NCBI GenBank assembly: GCA_017308115.1
Contig: JAFKFS010000017.1
Span: 1-63,299 of the forward strand
Source of the DNA: Bordetella sp.
Lineage (GTDB): Bacteria > Pseudomonadota > Alphaproteobacteria > Caulobacterales > Caulobacteraceae
DNA: 63,299 bases
Direction: 5' to 3'
Shown: positions 8,170 through 16,830 of the stretch, one piece after another
Layout of the letters: every line of letters begins with the position of its first letter
Position numbering within the stretch: position 1 is the stretch's first letter
Program-made: the position numbers and the translations under genes
The notes under the pieces: generated by a model
Seen by the model: only the letters and a program-made list of their open reading frames with translations
Told to the model about the DNA's origin: nothing
Database searches by the model: none

Positions 8170-8829
8170 ATGCGGTTGCTTCTGGTCGAGGACGACGCCG
8201 CCATCGCCCGTGGCGTGAGGAACGCCCTGGAGGGCGCCGGCTTCGTCGTGGATGCGGCGGCGGACGGCGAACAGGCCTGGGCGCGCGGCGGGGACGAGGA
8301 TTACGACGCGGTGGTGCTCGACCTCGGCCTGCCGAGGCTGGACGGCCTCAGCGTGCTCAAACGCTGGCGCGCGGAGGGGCGGACCTTCCCGGTGATCATC
8401 CTGTCGGCGCGCAGCGACTGGCTCGAGAAGGTGGAGGGCATAGAGGCGGGGGCCGACGACTATCTCGCCAAGCCCTTCGAACCGGGAGAGCTGGTGGCGA
8501 GGGTGCGCGCCCTGATCCGGCGGAGCGCCGGACATACCGAGGCGATCCTGAGGTTCGGGGAGCTGTCCCTGGACACGCGGCGCATGCAGGTCAGCCTGCG
8601 CGGCGCGAACCTGAGCCTCTCGCCGCTGGAGTACCGCCTGATCCACGCTCTCGCCCACGGCGGGGGGCGGCCGCTGGCGGCCGGTGATCTGTCCGAGGCC
8701 CTGCACGGCGTCGACGCCGTCGACGCCAATGCGATTGAGGCCCTGGTCGCGCGCATCCGCCGCAAGACCGGACCGGGCGTGATCCAGACCCGTCGGGGGT
8801 TCGGCTATCTTCTGGCGGGGGCTTCGTGA
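8170..8829 (+). CDS. OmpR/PhoB-family response regulator
   Basis: A 219-residue two-component response regulator. The receiver domain (residues 1-115) has the acidic pocket EDD at 7-9, the phosphorylatable Asp51 (VVLDLGLP) and the conserved Lys in LAKPFEPGE. The C-terminal winged helix (about 125-217) ends GVIQTRRGFGYLL. A TTG codon two codons earlier overlaps the previous stop; ATG 8170 with GAGGA in front is the natural start. It overlaps the histidine kinase gene by four bases (GTGA). By family it would bind direct repeats near its targets, which may include the flanking PepSY genes. The signal is unknown. Confidence 0.93.
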   Translation: MRLLLVEDDAAIARGVRNALEGAGFVVDAAADGEQAWARGGDEDYDAVVLDLGLPRLDGLSVLKRWRAEGRTFPVIILSARSDWLEKVEGIEAGADDYLAKPFEPGELVARVRALIRRSAGHTEAILRFGELSLDTRRMQVSLRGANLSLSPLEYRLIHALAHGGGRPLAAGDLSEALHGVDAVDANAIEALVARIRRKTGPGVIQTRRGFGYLLAGAS

Positions 8830-10145
8830 TCGCCGGTTCTTCGCTCAGCGCCCGCTTGCTGGCCTTCGGGGCGGGGTTGATCGCCGTCGCCCTGGCCGCC
8901 GCCTGGCTGATGCTGGGCTATCTGTTCGAGCGCCATCTGGAGCGACAGTTCCAGGCCGAGCTCGAACGACACGGCCTGTCGCTGATCGCCGCCCTGCGCC
9001 TGACGCCCGACGGGCGGCCGCAACTCGGGGCGCAGCCGTTCGACCCCCGGTTCAGCCGTCCCGCGGGCGGGCTCTACTGGCGCGTGTCCGCTCCGGGCGG
9101 CAGCGTCGCCTCGCGCTCCCTGTGGGACGGAGCCCTGCCCCCGGCCGCGCCGCCGTCGTCGCCGGGTTGGGGCGTCCTGGTGGGAGACGGCCCGTTCGAG
9201 CGGGAGGTCGTGGCCGTCGTGCGAGAGGTTCGACTGGGCGCCGGGGAGCGGCGCGTCAGGGTCGAGGTCGCGGGGGATCGTGCGCCGATCCGCCGGGCGA
9301 GGGCGGCGTTCGGCTTTGAGACCGGGGTGTTCCTCGGCGTCCTGTGGCTGGTGCTGGCCATGGCGGCCTGGGTCCAGGTGCGGCTGGGCCTGGCCCCCCT
9401 CGAACAGGTCCGCAAGGAGGTGGCCGCCCTGCGCGAACGGCCCGACGCGCGGCTCTCGACCGGCGAGGGATCGAGGGAGATCGGGCCGCTGACGGCGGCG
9501 GTCAACGCGCTTCTGGACGCCCGGGCGGCGGATATGGAGCGGGCCCGACGACGCGCGCGCGATCTCGCTCATGCCCTGAAGACGCCGTTGACGGCGCTGC
9601 GGCTGCAGATCGAAGCCCTGGAGTCGGATCAACGGACGGAACTCGCCGAGACCCTTCTGGTGGTGACGGGGGCGGTTGAAAGCGAACTGGCCCGGACGCG
9701 GGAGGTCGGGCGGCCGTCCGCCGTTCCGGCCTCGTCGATCGTGGACCGGCTGTGGGCCGTGCTCGCGCGAACGCCCGAGGGCGCCCGGCTTCAGCTCCGC
9801 AATGAAACGCCGCCGTCCCTGCGGCCGCCGATGACGCAGGAGGACGCCCTGGAGGTGTTCGGCGCGATCCTGGAGAACGCCACGCGCTTCGCGCGCGCCC
9901 AGGTGGTGGTGACCGGCGAGCAGGACGAGGCGGGCCTGCGGCTCTTCATCGAGGACGACGGGCCGGGCATTCCTGTCGATTCGAGGCGTCTGGCGCTTCA
10001 GCGCGGCCTGCGGCTGGATGAACGCGGCGGACGGCATGGCCTGGGCCTCGCCATCGCCGCCGACCGCGTCCAGGCCAGCGGCGGGCGCCTGGCCTTGGCC
10101 TCATCGGCTCTGGGCGGACTGCGGGTCGAACTTCTGTGGCCGTGA
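8826..10145 (+). CDS. Sensor histidine kinase of the two-component pair
   Basis: A 439-residue membrane sensor kinase. The N-terminal helix is at about 10-33, followed by a periplasmic domain of about 130 residues, a second helix at about 165-185, a HAMP-like linker, an H-box with His249 (RDLAHALKTPLTALR), then N/G boxes (EDDGPGIP and HGLGLAIAADRV) at the C-terminus. The layout resembles PhoQ/PmrB-like sensors responding to cations or envelope stress, but the periplasmic sequence gives no clear ligand. Start is GTG 8826, coupled to the response regulator by a GTGA overlap. Confidence 0.92.
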   Translation: MIAGSSLSARLLAFGAGLIAVALAAAWLMLGYLFERHLERQFQAELERHGLSLIAALRLTPDGRPQLGAQPFDPRFSRPAGGLYWRVSAPGGSVASRSLWDGALPPAAPPSSPGWGVLVGDGPFEREVVAVVREVRLGAGERRVRVEVAGDRAPIRRARAAFGFETGVFLGVLWLVLAMAAWVQVRLGLAPLEQVRKEVAALRERPDARLSTGEGSREIGPLTAAVNALLDARAADMERARRRARDLAHALKTPLTALRLQIEALESDQRTELAETLLVVTGAVESELARTREVGRPSAVPASSIVDRLWAVLARTPEGARLQLRNETPPSLRPPMTQEDALEVFGAILENATRFARAQVVVTGEQDEAGLRLFIEDDGPGIPVDSRRLALQRGLRLDERGGRHGLGLAIAADRVQASGGRLALASSALGGLRVELLWP

Positions 10146-10227
10146 TCGGCGCAAGGGCTCGGCAAGCGCGCGGCTCCCCGTCATGCCGAAACGACGCTTG
10201 CGGCGACGCTGGACGGCGGGTTGAATG

Positions 10228-10242
10228 GAACATATCATGAAC
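10228..10242. promoter_or_regulatory. LexA (SOS) box, GAAC-N7-GAAC
   Basis: GAAC at 10228-10231, seven bases, then GAAC at 10239-10242. This is the GTTC-N7-GTTC type operator used by LexA in alphaproteobacteria, on the reverse strand. It ends two bases before the ATG of the radical-SAM DNA-repair gene, an ideal place to block transcription. The downstream genes are repair-type, which supports the call. Confidence 0.75.
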
Positions 10243-10244
10243 AT

Positions 10245-11486
10245 ATGGCGCAGATCGATCTGAGACGGAAACTGGCGGTCCTGGCCGATGCGGCCAAGTA
10301 CGACGCCTCCTGCGCCTCGTCCGGCGCGCCGAAGCGGGATTCGCTCGACGGGCGCGGGATCGGCTCGACCGAGGGGATGGGCATCTGCCACGCCTATACG
10401 CCGGACGGGCGATGCGTCAGCCTGCTGAAAATTCTGCTCACCAACTTCTGCATCTACGACTGCGCCTATTGCATCAATCGGGTGTCGTCGAACGTCGAGC
10501 GGGCGCGCTTCACGGTGCAGGAGGTGGTGGACCTGACTCTGGCCTTCTACAGGCGCAACTACATCGAGGGGCTGTTCCTCTCTTCGGGGGTGATCCGCAA
10601 CGGCGACTACACCATGGAGCAGCTCGTCGAGGTCGCCCGGCGGCTGCGCGAAGATCACGACTTCCGCGGCTACATCCACCTGAAGCTGATCCCCGAGGCG
10701 GACGCGCGGCTGGTGGATCTGGCGGGACTCTACGCCGATCGCCTGTCGGCCAATATCGAACTGCCCCGCGACGAGGCCCTGGGCCGCCTGGCGCCGGAAA
10801 AGGACGCGCGCACGATCCGCAGGGCCATGGGGCGGGTGCGGCTGAAGCTGGAGGCGGCCCGGCCGGAGAAGCGGGACCGCAAGCGTCCGCCCGCCTTCGC
10901 CCCCGCGGGCCAGTCGACCCAGCTGATCGTCGGCGCCGACGGCGCGCCGGACACGGAGATCATGGCCCGCAGCGCCGCCCTGTACGGGGGCTACGGCCTG
11001 CGCCGGGTCTATTACTCCGCCTTCAGCCCCATTCCGGACGGGTCCAGCCTGCTGCCCCCGGCCCGGCCGCCGCTGATGCGCGAACACCGACTCTATCAGG
11101 CCGACTGGCTGATGCGCTTCTACGGCTTCACCGCCCCCGAGATCGGGGAGGGGATGGACGACGGGATGCTGGACCTGGCCGTGGACCCCAAGCTGGCCTG
11201 GGCCCTGCGGCGGCGCGAGGCCTTTCCGGTGGACGTCAACCGGGCCGCGCGCGAGCGCCTGCTGCGCGTGCCGGGCCTGGGGGTGAAGGCGGTGGACCGC
11301 ATCCTGTCGGTGCGGCGGCATCGGACGCTGAGGCTTGAGGACGTCGGGCGGCTGACCCGTTCGATAGAGGCGGTGCGGCCGTGGATCACGGCCCTGGACT
11401 GGACGCCGGGCGGGCTGACCGACGCGGCGGACCTGCGCGCCCGCCTGGCGCCCCGGCGCAAGGCCGAGCAGTTGAGCCTGTTTTGA
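10245..11486 (+). CDS. Radical SAM protein, putative DNA modification/repair family
   Basis: A 413-residue radical-SAM enzyme of the family annotated as putative DNA modification/repair radical SAM protein, commonly paired with the DUF4130/UDG-like gene as here. The [4Fe-4S]-binding CxxxCxxC is at residues 69/73/76 (TNFCIYDCAYC). The C-terminal region has a helix-hairpin-helix-like stretch (RVPGLGVKAVDRIL) consistent with DNA binding. ATG 10245 is chosen because it directly follows the LexA box; a TTG at 10221 would put the operator inside the gene. It is followed by the UdgX-type gene with a one-base overlap (TGATG). The exact reaction of this family is not established. Confidence 0.88.
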   Translation: MAQIDLRRKLAVLADAAKYDASCASSGAPKRDSLDGRGIGSTEGMGICHAYTPDGRCVSLLKILLTNFCIYDCAYCINRVSSNVERARFTVQEVVDLTLAFYRRNYIEGLFLSSGVIRNGDYTMEQLVEVARRLREDHDFRGYIHLKLIPEADARLVDLAGLYADRLSANIELPRDEALGRLAPEKDARTIRRAMGRVRLKLEAARPEKRDRKRPPAFAPAGQSTQLIVGADGAPDTEIMARSAALYGGYGLRRVYYSAFSPIPDGSSLLPPARPPLMREHRLYQADWLMRFYGFTAPEIGEGMDDGMLDLAVDPKLAWALRRREAFPVDVNRAARERLLRVPGLGVKAVDRILSVRRHRTLRLEDVGRLTRSIEAVRPWITALDWTPGGLTDAADLRARLAPRRKAEQLSLF

Positions 11487-12913
11487 TGCGGACGGCGATC
11501 CTGGCCGATCCGCTCGACTTCGACGGCTGGCGCGAGGCGTCGCGGCGGCTGCGGCTGGCGGGCGTGGCGCCGGCCCATGCACAATTCGTCGTGGGGCGGG
11601 CGCTCGGCGGCCTGTTCGACGAAGGCGTCGCTCCGGCCGGGGGCGAGGGAGCATTCACCGCTCCGCGCGCCTTCATGGAGACGGCCGCCCAGCTGATCCG
11701 GCATCGGTCCGAGGATCGTTTCGACCTGATGTACCGCCTGCTGTGGCGGCTGAAGGACCAGCCGGACCTGATGGCCGTCCTGTCGGACCGCGACGTGGTC
11801 GAGGCGGCCGACCGGGTGAAGGCGGTCCGGCGCGCCGCCCACAAGATGAAGGCCTTCGTCCGCTTCCGGCAGGCTGAAGATGAGACAGGCGAACGCTGGA
11901 TCGCCTGGTTCGAGCCCGCCCATCGCGTGCTTCAGGCGACGGCGCCCTTTTTCGCGCGGCGGTTCAGCGCCATGCGATGGTCCATCCTGACGCCCGACGG
12001 ATCGGCGCATTGGAACGGCGAGGCCCTGACCTTCGGTCCGCCCGCCGATCAGGGCCAGGCGCCCGCCGAGGACGCCGTGGAGGATTTCTGGCGCACCTAC
12101 TACGCCTCCACCTTCAATCCGGCGCGGCTGCGGCCGCAGGCGATGCGGGCGGAAATGCCCAAGCGCTACTGGAAAAACCTGCCCGAGGCGGCGTTGATCC
12201 CGGAACTGACCGCCTCCGCGTCGGTTCGCACCGAAGCCATGGTGACCCAGCCCGCGTCTCGCCCCAACGACCGGTTCCAGCGCGTGCGCGCGCCTGTGGT
12301 CGACCGCGCCTCGACCGACGCCCTGGTTCCCGAGAACCTGGATGAACTGGCGCGCGGGGTTCAGGGCTGCCGCCGCTGTCCGCTGTGGCGCGACGCCACC
12401 CAGGGCGTCTGCGGCGAGGGGCCGCGCCGCGCCGCCCTGATGGTGGTGGGCGAGCAGCCGGGCGATCAGGAAGACCTGGCCGGGCGGCCTTTCGTCGGTC
12501 CGGCGGGGCGTCTGCTGGATGACGCGCTGGCCGAGGCGGGACTGGACCGGCGCGACCTTTATCTCACCAATGCGGTCAAGCACTTCAAGCACGAGCCGCG
12601 CGGCAAGCGCCGCCTGCACAAGACGCCCAACGCCGGGGAGGTGCAGGCCTGCCGCTGGTGGCTGGACCATGAGCGGCGTCTGGTCAGGCCACGGCTGATC
12701 CTGGCTTTGGGCGCGACGGCGGGCCTGGCGGTGCTGGGTCGAAAGCCCGCCGTGCAGGCGGAGCGCGGCCGGATCCTCACGACGCCGGAGGGGGCGCGCG
12801 TGCTGCTGACGGTGCATCCCTCCTATCTGTTGCGTCTGCCCGATGCGGCGACGCGGGCCGAGGAGCGCAGGCGGTTCCTGGCGGACCTGGCCATGGCGCG
12901 CGGCGACCTTTAG
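11486..12913 (+). CDS. DUF4130 - UdgX-type uracil-DNA glycosylase fusion
   Basis: A 475-residue two-domain protein. The N-terminal ~230 residues match the DUF4130 (probable DNA metabolism) family that accompanies the radical-SAM gene. The C-terminal ~190 residues are a UdgX-like family-4-type uracil-DNA glycosylase, with GEQPGDQED near residue 322 and the UdgX loop GKRRLH near 373-378. UdgX forms a covalent link to uracil-DNA sites through the histidine of KRRIH; here the loop reads KRRLH with His378 retained. Four cysteines for an iron-sulfur cluster are plausible (QGCRRCPLW and others). The start ATG 11486 overlaps the upstream stop, indicating coupling within the SOS-boxed operon. Confidence 0.9.
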   Translation: MRTAILADPLDFDGWREASRRLRLAGVAPAHAQFVVGRALGGLFDEGVAPAGGEGAFTAPRAFMETAAQLIRHRSEDRFDLMYRLLWRLKDQPDLMAVLSDRDVVEAADRVKAVRRAAHKMKAFVRFRQAEDETGERWIAWFEPAHRVLQATAPFFARRFSAMRWSILTPDGSAHWNGEALTFGPPADQGQAPAEDAVEDFWRTYYASTFNPARLRPQAMRAEMPKRYWKNLPEAALIPELTASASVRTEAMVTQPASRPNDRFQRVRAPVVDRASTDALVPENLDELARGVQGCRRCPLWRDATQGVCGEGPRRAALMVVGEQPGDQEDLAGRPFVGPAGRLLDDALAEAGLDRRDLYLTNAVKHFKHEPRGKRRLHKTPNAGEVQACRWWLDHERRLVRPRLILALGATAGLAVLGRKPAVQAERGRILTTPEGARVLLTVHPSYLLRLPDAATRAEERRRFLADLAMARGDL

Positions 12914-13000
12914 CCTGCGCCGTCTCGCCGACGGTCGGGCGGCGGATCAGTCGGGGGGTCGCCTCGCGCAACGGTTTGCGTAGCGGCGGATTAAGCCTTC

Positions 13001-15538
13001 ATGCGCGGCGAACTGAAGACCTATCAGGCCAAGCGGCGTTTCGAGGAGACGCCGGAACCCAGGGGCGTCAAGCGGGGCCGAGGTCGAACACCGGTCGCGC
13101 GGCGCTTCGTGATCCAGCGCCATGCGGCGACGCGGCTGCACTATGACTTCCGCATCGAGGCGGACGGGGTGCTGAAGTCCTGGGCGGTGACCAAGGCCCC
13201 GTCGCGCGACCCTGCGGTCAAGCGGCTGGCGGTGGAGGTCGAGGACCATCCGCTGGACTACGGCGGGTTCGAGGGCACGATCCCGGCGGGGAACTATGGC
13301 GCGGGCACGGTCCAGCTGTGGGACGTCGGGACCTGGGAGCCGCAGGAGCCGGACCTTGAGGCGGCCTGGGCGCGCGGGCAGATCAAGATGATCCTCCACG
13401 GCGAGCGGCTGAAGGGGAAGTGGGCGCTGATCCGCCTGAAGAGCGACCGGGGCAAGCCGTCCAGCCGCGCCAACTGGCTGCTGCTGAAGGAGAAGGACGA
13501 ATACGCCGTCGCGGGCGAGGGCGACGCCCTGGCGCAGATCGACGCCTCGGTGACGACCGGCCGCTCCCTGGCCCAGATCGCCGAGGGCGATGAGCAATGG
13601 ACCGCGTCCAAGCCGACCCGCCGCAAGGCGCCGCCGAAGCCCGCGCCGTCGAAGGCGAGGGCCACGGCGACGCGGCCGCCGCCCTTCGCGCCGATCCAGC
13701 TGTGCAAGGCGGTGGATCACCCGCCCTCGGCCGCCGGCTGGGCGCATGAAATCAAGTTCGACGGCTACAGGCTGCAGATCGCGGTCGGCGGCGGGCGGGC
13801 GGTGCTGCGCACCCGCAAGGGCCTGGACTGGAGCAACCGGTTTCCCGAACTGGCGGCGGATGCGGCGAACTGGCCCGATGCGGTGATCGACGGCGAATTG
13901 TGCGCCCTCGACGACGACCATATGCCGGACTTCAGCGCCCTTCAGGCGGCGATCGCCGAGGGGGACACGGGACGGCTGGTCTACTTCGCCTTCGACCTGC
14001 TGTTCGAGGGCGCCGAGGATCTGCGCAAGCTGCCGCTGTCCCACCGCAAGGCGCGGTTGCAGGCCTATGTCGATCGCGTGCCTGCGAAGGCGGCGGCGCG
14101 TCTGCGCTATGTCGAGCATTTCGCCTCGACGGGACAGGCGGTTCTGGAAAGCGCCTGCCGGATGCATCTTGAGGGCGTCATCTCCAAGAAGCTGGACGCG
14201 CCCTACCATGGCGGGCGGTCCTCGACCTGGGTCAAGTCCAAGTGCCGGGGGCGCGACGAGGTCGTCATCGGCGGCTGGTCGTCGCAGGGCGGCGGCCGGT
14301 TCCGCTCCCTGCTGGTCGGGGTGCGCGGCAAGGGCGGGCTGACCTATCTGGGCCGCGTCGGGACCGGCTTCGGAGAGACGGCGACGCGGTTGCTGACCCC
14401 CGCCTTGAAGGCCGAGGCGGCCGACAGGAATCCCTTCACCGGGGCAGGCGCGCCGAAAGGCGGCCGCGACATCCACTGGGTGAAGCCGACGCTGGTCGCG
14501 GAGATCGAACACGGCGGCTATACGGAGTCGGGGTCGCTGAGGCAGGCGGCCTTCAAGGGGCTGCGCGACGACAAGGCCGCCGAAGACGTCGCCGCCGCGC
14601 CGCAGCCGCCCTCGCGCTCGGTTTCAGGGGCTGGCGGCAAGGTCACGGTGGCCGGCGTCGTCGTCTCCAGTCCCGACAAGGTGCTGTGGCCGGGGAACGA
14701 CGGCCGTCCGCCGATCACCAAGGCCGACCTGGCCCTGTATTACGAGGCTGCGGCCGAGCGCCTCCTGCCCCATGTCGCCGACCGGCCCGTCTCCATCATC
14801 CGGGCGCCGGACGGCATAGAGGGCGAGACCTTCTTCCAGCGCCACGCCATGGCCGGCTCCAGTCCCCGGCTGAAGCTGATCGACGTCAAGGCGCGCACCC
14901 CCTATGTCGCCGTCGTCGATGTGGGCGGCCTGATCGCGATCGCCCAGTCCGGCGGGCTGGAGCTGCATCCCTGGGGCTGCAGGCCGGGCGATCCGGAGAC
15001 GCCCGACCAGATCACCTTCGACCTGGACCCCGACGTGGGGCTGGACTTCGACGACGTGATCGCCGCCGCCCTGATGGTGAAGGCCAAGCTGGAGGCGCTG
15101 GGCCTCAAGCCCTTCATCAAGACGACGGGCGGCAAGGGGCTGCATCTGGTCGTTCCGATCCGCGCCGACGCCCGCTCGCGCGTGACCTGGGAGCAGAACA
15201 AGGCCTTCGCCAAGGCCGTGTCCGAGGCGATCAAGGCCGATGCGCCGGACCGCTTCACCACCGCCCTGGCCAAGAAGGCGCGGGGCGGGAAAATCTTCAT
15301 CGACTACTTGCGCAACGGCCGGACGGCGACCGCCGTGGCGCCCTGGTCGCCGCGCGCGCGGCCGGGGGCGGGGATCGCCTATCCCCTGTCATGGGATCAG
15401 GTGAAGCCGGGGCTGAGGCCTGCCGACTACAACCTCTGGGTCTGGCCCGAACTGCTTGAACGGCCCGATCCCTGGGCCGATTTCCGCGCCGCCGCCGTCA
15501 GCCTGAAGCCGGCCTTGCGCAAGATGGGCGTGGACTGA
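13001..15538 (+). CDS. ligD: Multifunctional DNA ligase D (NHEJ)
   Basis: An 845-residue ATP-dependent DNA ligase D for non-homologous end joining. Order of domains: N-terminal 3'-phosphoesterase (about 20-190, with HAATRLHYDFRIEADG), central ligase with adenylated Lys252 (HEIKFDGYR) plus OB fold to about 520, and C-terminal primase-polymerase (about 545-845, with the DLDP metal motif and the KTTGGKGLH loop). This PE-LIG-POL order is the one typical of alpha- and betaproteobacteria. Start ATG 13001, 87 bases after the UdgX gene. It is convergent with the Ku gene, the stop codons being only a few bases apart, so both NHEJ proteins are encoded here. Confidence 0.96.
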   Translation: MRGELKTYQAKRRFEETPEPRGVKRGRGRTPVARRFVIQRHAATRLHYDFRIEADGVLKSWAVTKAPSRDPAVKRLAVEVEDHPLDYGGFEGTIPAGNYGAGTVQLWDVGTWEPQEPDLEAAWARGQIKMILHGERLKGKWALIRLKSDRGKPSSRANWLLLKEKDEYAVAGEGDALAQIDASVTTGRSLAQIAEGDEQWTASKPTRRKAPPKPAPSKARATATRPPPFAPIQLCKAVDHPPSAAGWAHEIKFDGYRLQIAVGGGRAVLRTRKGLDWSNRFPELAADAANWPDAVIDGELCALDDDHMPDFSALQAAIAEGDTGRLVYFAFDLLFEGAEDLRKLPLSHRKARLQAYVDRVPAKAAARLRYVEHFASTGQAVLESACRMHLEGVISKKLDAPYHGGRSSTWVKSKCRGRDEVVIGGWSSQGGGRFRSLLVGVRGKGGLTYLGRVGTGFGETATRLLTPALKAEAADRNPFTGAGAPKGGRDIHWVKPTLVAEIEHGGYTESGSLRQAAFKGLRDDKAAEDVAAAPQPPSRSVSGAGGKVTVAGVVVSSPDKVLWPGNDGRPPITKADLALYYEAAAERLLPHVADRPVSIIRAPDGIEGETFFQRHAMAGSSPRLKLIDVKARTPYVAVVDVGGLIAIAQSGGLELHPWGCRPGDPETPDQITFDLDPDVGLDFDDVIAAALMVKAKLEALGLKPFIKTTGGKGLHLVVPIRADARSRVTWEQNKAFAKAVSEAIKADAPDRFTTALAKKARGGKIFIDYLRNGRTATAVAPWSPRARPGAGIAYPLSWDQVKPGLRPADYNLWVWPELLERPDPWADFRAAAVSLKPALRKMGVD

Positions 15539-15541
15539 GGC

Positions 15542-16390
15542 TCAGGCCGTCTTCTTGCGCGGCGACGATTTCGAGCTCGGCTTCTTGGCCGTCGGCTTGC
15601 GGGCGCCGCCGCCCGCCGAGCCTTTCAGGCTGTTCTTCAGCGCCGCCATCAGGTCGATGACGTTGGTGTCCTCCGGCTCGGCCACGTCGACCAGCCCCTT
15701 GCCCCCCTTGGTCTTGGCCTTGATCATCTCGCGCAGGGCGTCGTCGTAACGGTCTTTGAAGGCGGTGGGATCGAAGGCCGCCTCCTTCTGGGCGATGATG
15801 CGGGCGGCGATCTCGACCATGTCGGCGTCGGCCTTCACCTGGGGGATGTCGTCGAAATAGTCGTCGGCGTCGCGCACCTCGTCATGGGCGCGCAGGGTGT
15901 AGGCCAGCAGGCCCTTGCCGCGCACCTCCAGGGCCAACTGGCGCTCCTTGCCGCGCAGGACCAACTGGCCCAGCGCCACCTTGCCCTGCTTGCGCATGGC
16001 GTCGCGGATCACGGCGAAGGCCTCGACCCCGGCGCCCTTCTCGGGGACGACGAAGAAGGGATCGTTCCAGTACAGGCGGTCGATCTCGGCCTCGTCCACG
16101 AATTTGTCGATGGCGATGGTCTTGGCGCTGTCCAGCCGGACCTTGTCGAAGTCGGCGTCGTCGAACAGGACGTATTCGTCCTTGGACACCTCATAGCCGC
16201 GCACCAGATGGCTGCGCTCCACCGGTCCGGCGTCGGGATCGGTCGGCACCATGCGGATGCGGTTGTGCGTGTCGGGGTTGATCAGGTGGAAGCGCACGTC
16301 GGCGGCGCTGGTCGTCGCGGTGTAGAGCGCCACCGGGCAGGTGACGAGCGACAGCTTCAGGTGTCCTTGCCAGGTCGGGCGAGCGGCCAT
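15542..16390 (-). CDS. ku: Ku protein (NHEJ end-binding)
   Basis: A 282-residue bacterial Ku homologue that forms a ring dimer on double-strand ends and recruits LigD. It starts MAARPTWQGHLKLSLVTCPVALY, the usual family opening, with a C-terminal Lys/Ser-rich tail (KPTAKKPSSKSSPRKKTA) of the kind that binds DNA and stimulates the ligase. Start 16390 is supported by a GAGGAGA site; an upstream frame to 16471 is rejected. Convergent with ligD, with separate promoters. Confidence 0.95.
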   Translation of the reverse strand: MAARPTWQGHLKLSLVTCPVALYTATTSAADVRFHLINPDTHNRIRMVPTDPDAGPVERSHLVRGYEVSKDEYVLFDDADFDKVRLDSAKTIAIDKFVDEAEIDRLYWNDPFFVVPEKGAGVEAFAVIRDAMRKQGKVALGQLVLRGKERQLALEVRGKGLLAYTLRAHDEVRDADDYFDDIPQVKADADMVEIAARIIAQKEAAFDPTAFKDRYDDALREMIKAKTKGGKGLVDVAEPEDTNVIDLMAALKNSLKGSAGGGARKPTAKKPSSKSSPRKKTA

Positions 16391-16480
16391 GTCTGTTCTC
16401 CTCGACAGGCTGAACGCCCCTGGTCGGGATATGTTCGCATCGCCTCGGCGGGCCGCGAACGGTTCGCGCACGGACGCCGT

Positions 16481-16714
16481 TCAGGATTGGGCGCAGGCGT
16501 CCGATGACTGCGGCGGCTTTTTCCGTCCCATTGTCCAGTTGGCCATCATCCGCACCTTGGGATTGGGGGCGCACCAGATTTCCCCTGTCTCATTGATGGC
16601 GGTCACCCAGATCAGGTTATGCTCCTGACCGTAGTCGATGACGGCGAAGGCGTAGCCCGCGCCCTTTTCTTCAACGCGGATCGGCAAGGGCGGGTCGAGT
16701 TGCGTGAACGTCAT
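16481..16714 (-). CDS. Small conserved-looking hypothetical protein
   Basis: A 77-residue protein with a very good ribosome site (GGAGGAAATCC before ATG 16714). The sequence starts MTFTQLDPPLPIRVEEKG, contains an IDYGQEHNLIWVTAINETGEIWCAPNPKVR core with several aromatic residues, and ends with a basic stretch. I see no known domain, no signal peptide and no membrane helix. It lies 90 bases upstream of ku on the same strand and may be co-transcribed with it. A GGAAA-N17-CGTT candidate promoter lies in front. Function unknown. Confidence 0.7.
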   Translation of the reverse strand: MTFTQLDPPLPIRVEEKGAGYAFAVIDYGQEHNLIWVTAINETGEIWCAPNPKVRMMANWTMGRKKPPQSSDACAQS

Positions 16715-16735
16715 GGATTTCCTCCGGATTCCTAG

Positions 16736-16761
16736 AACGCCAACGCTTCAACCGGGTTTCC
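16736..16761 (-). promoter_or_regulatory. Candidate general-stress (EcfG-type) promoter
   Basis: Read leftwards, GGAAA (16761-16757), 17 bases, then CGTT (16739-16736). The alphaproteobacterial general stress sigma factor EcfG/SigT recognises GGAAC-N16/17-CGTT, so this is one mismatch from consensus. It would drive the 77-residue gene and perhaps ku. Confidence 0.35.
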
Positions 16762-16777
16762 AGGGTCCGAAAGACAG

Positions 16778-16805
16778 GCATCCGTTCGGCCGTGGCGAAC
16801 GTATG
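16778..16805 (+). promoter_or_regulatory. Candidate ECF-sigma promoter in front of the DUF2177 gene
   Basis: GCATCC (16778-16783), exactly 16 bases, then CGTATG (16800-16805). It has the same spacing and similar hexamers as the two divergent elements found at the sigma gene itself (TGATCC-N16-CGTATT and TCATCC-N16-CGTATC), so all three may be read by the ECF sigma encoded at 18676-19248. Confidence 0.5.
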
Positions 16806-16830
16806 TGCAGCGACACCAGGGAGACCTCAG

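Noticed and set aside
10101-11654. 517-codon minus-strand frame over the radical-SAM gene
   Set aside because: No recognisable protein; the plus strand carries CxxxCxxC and a family-typical chain.
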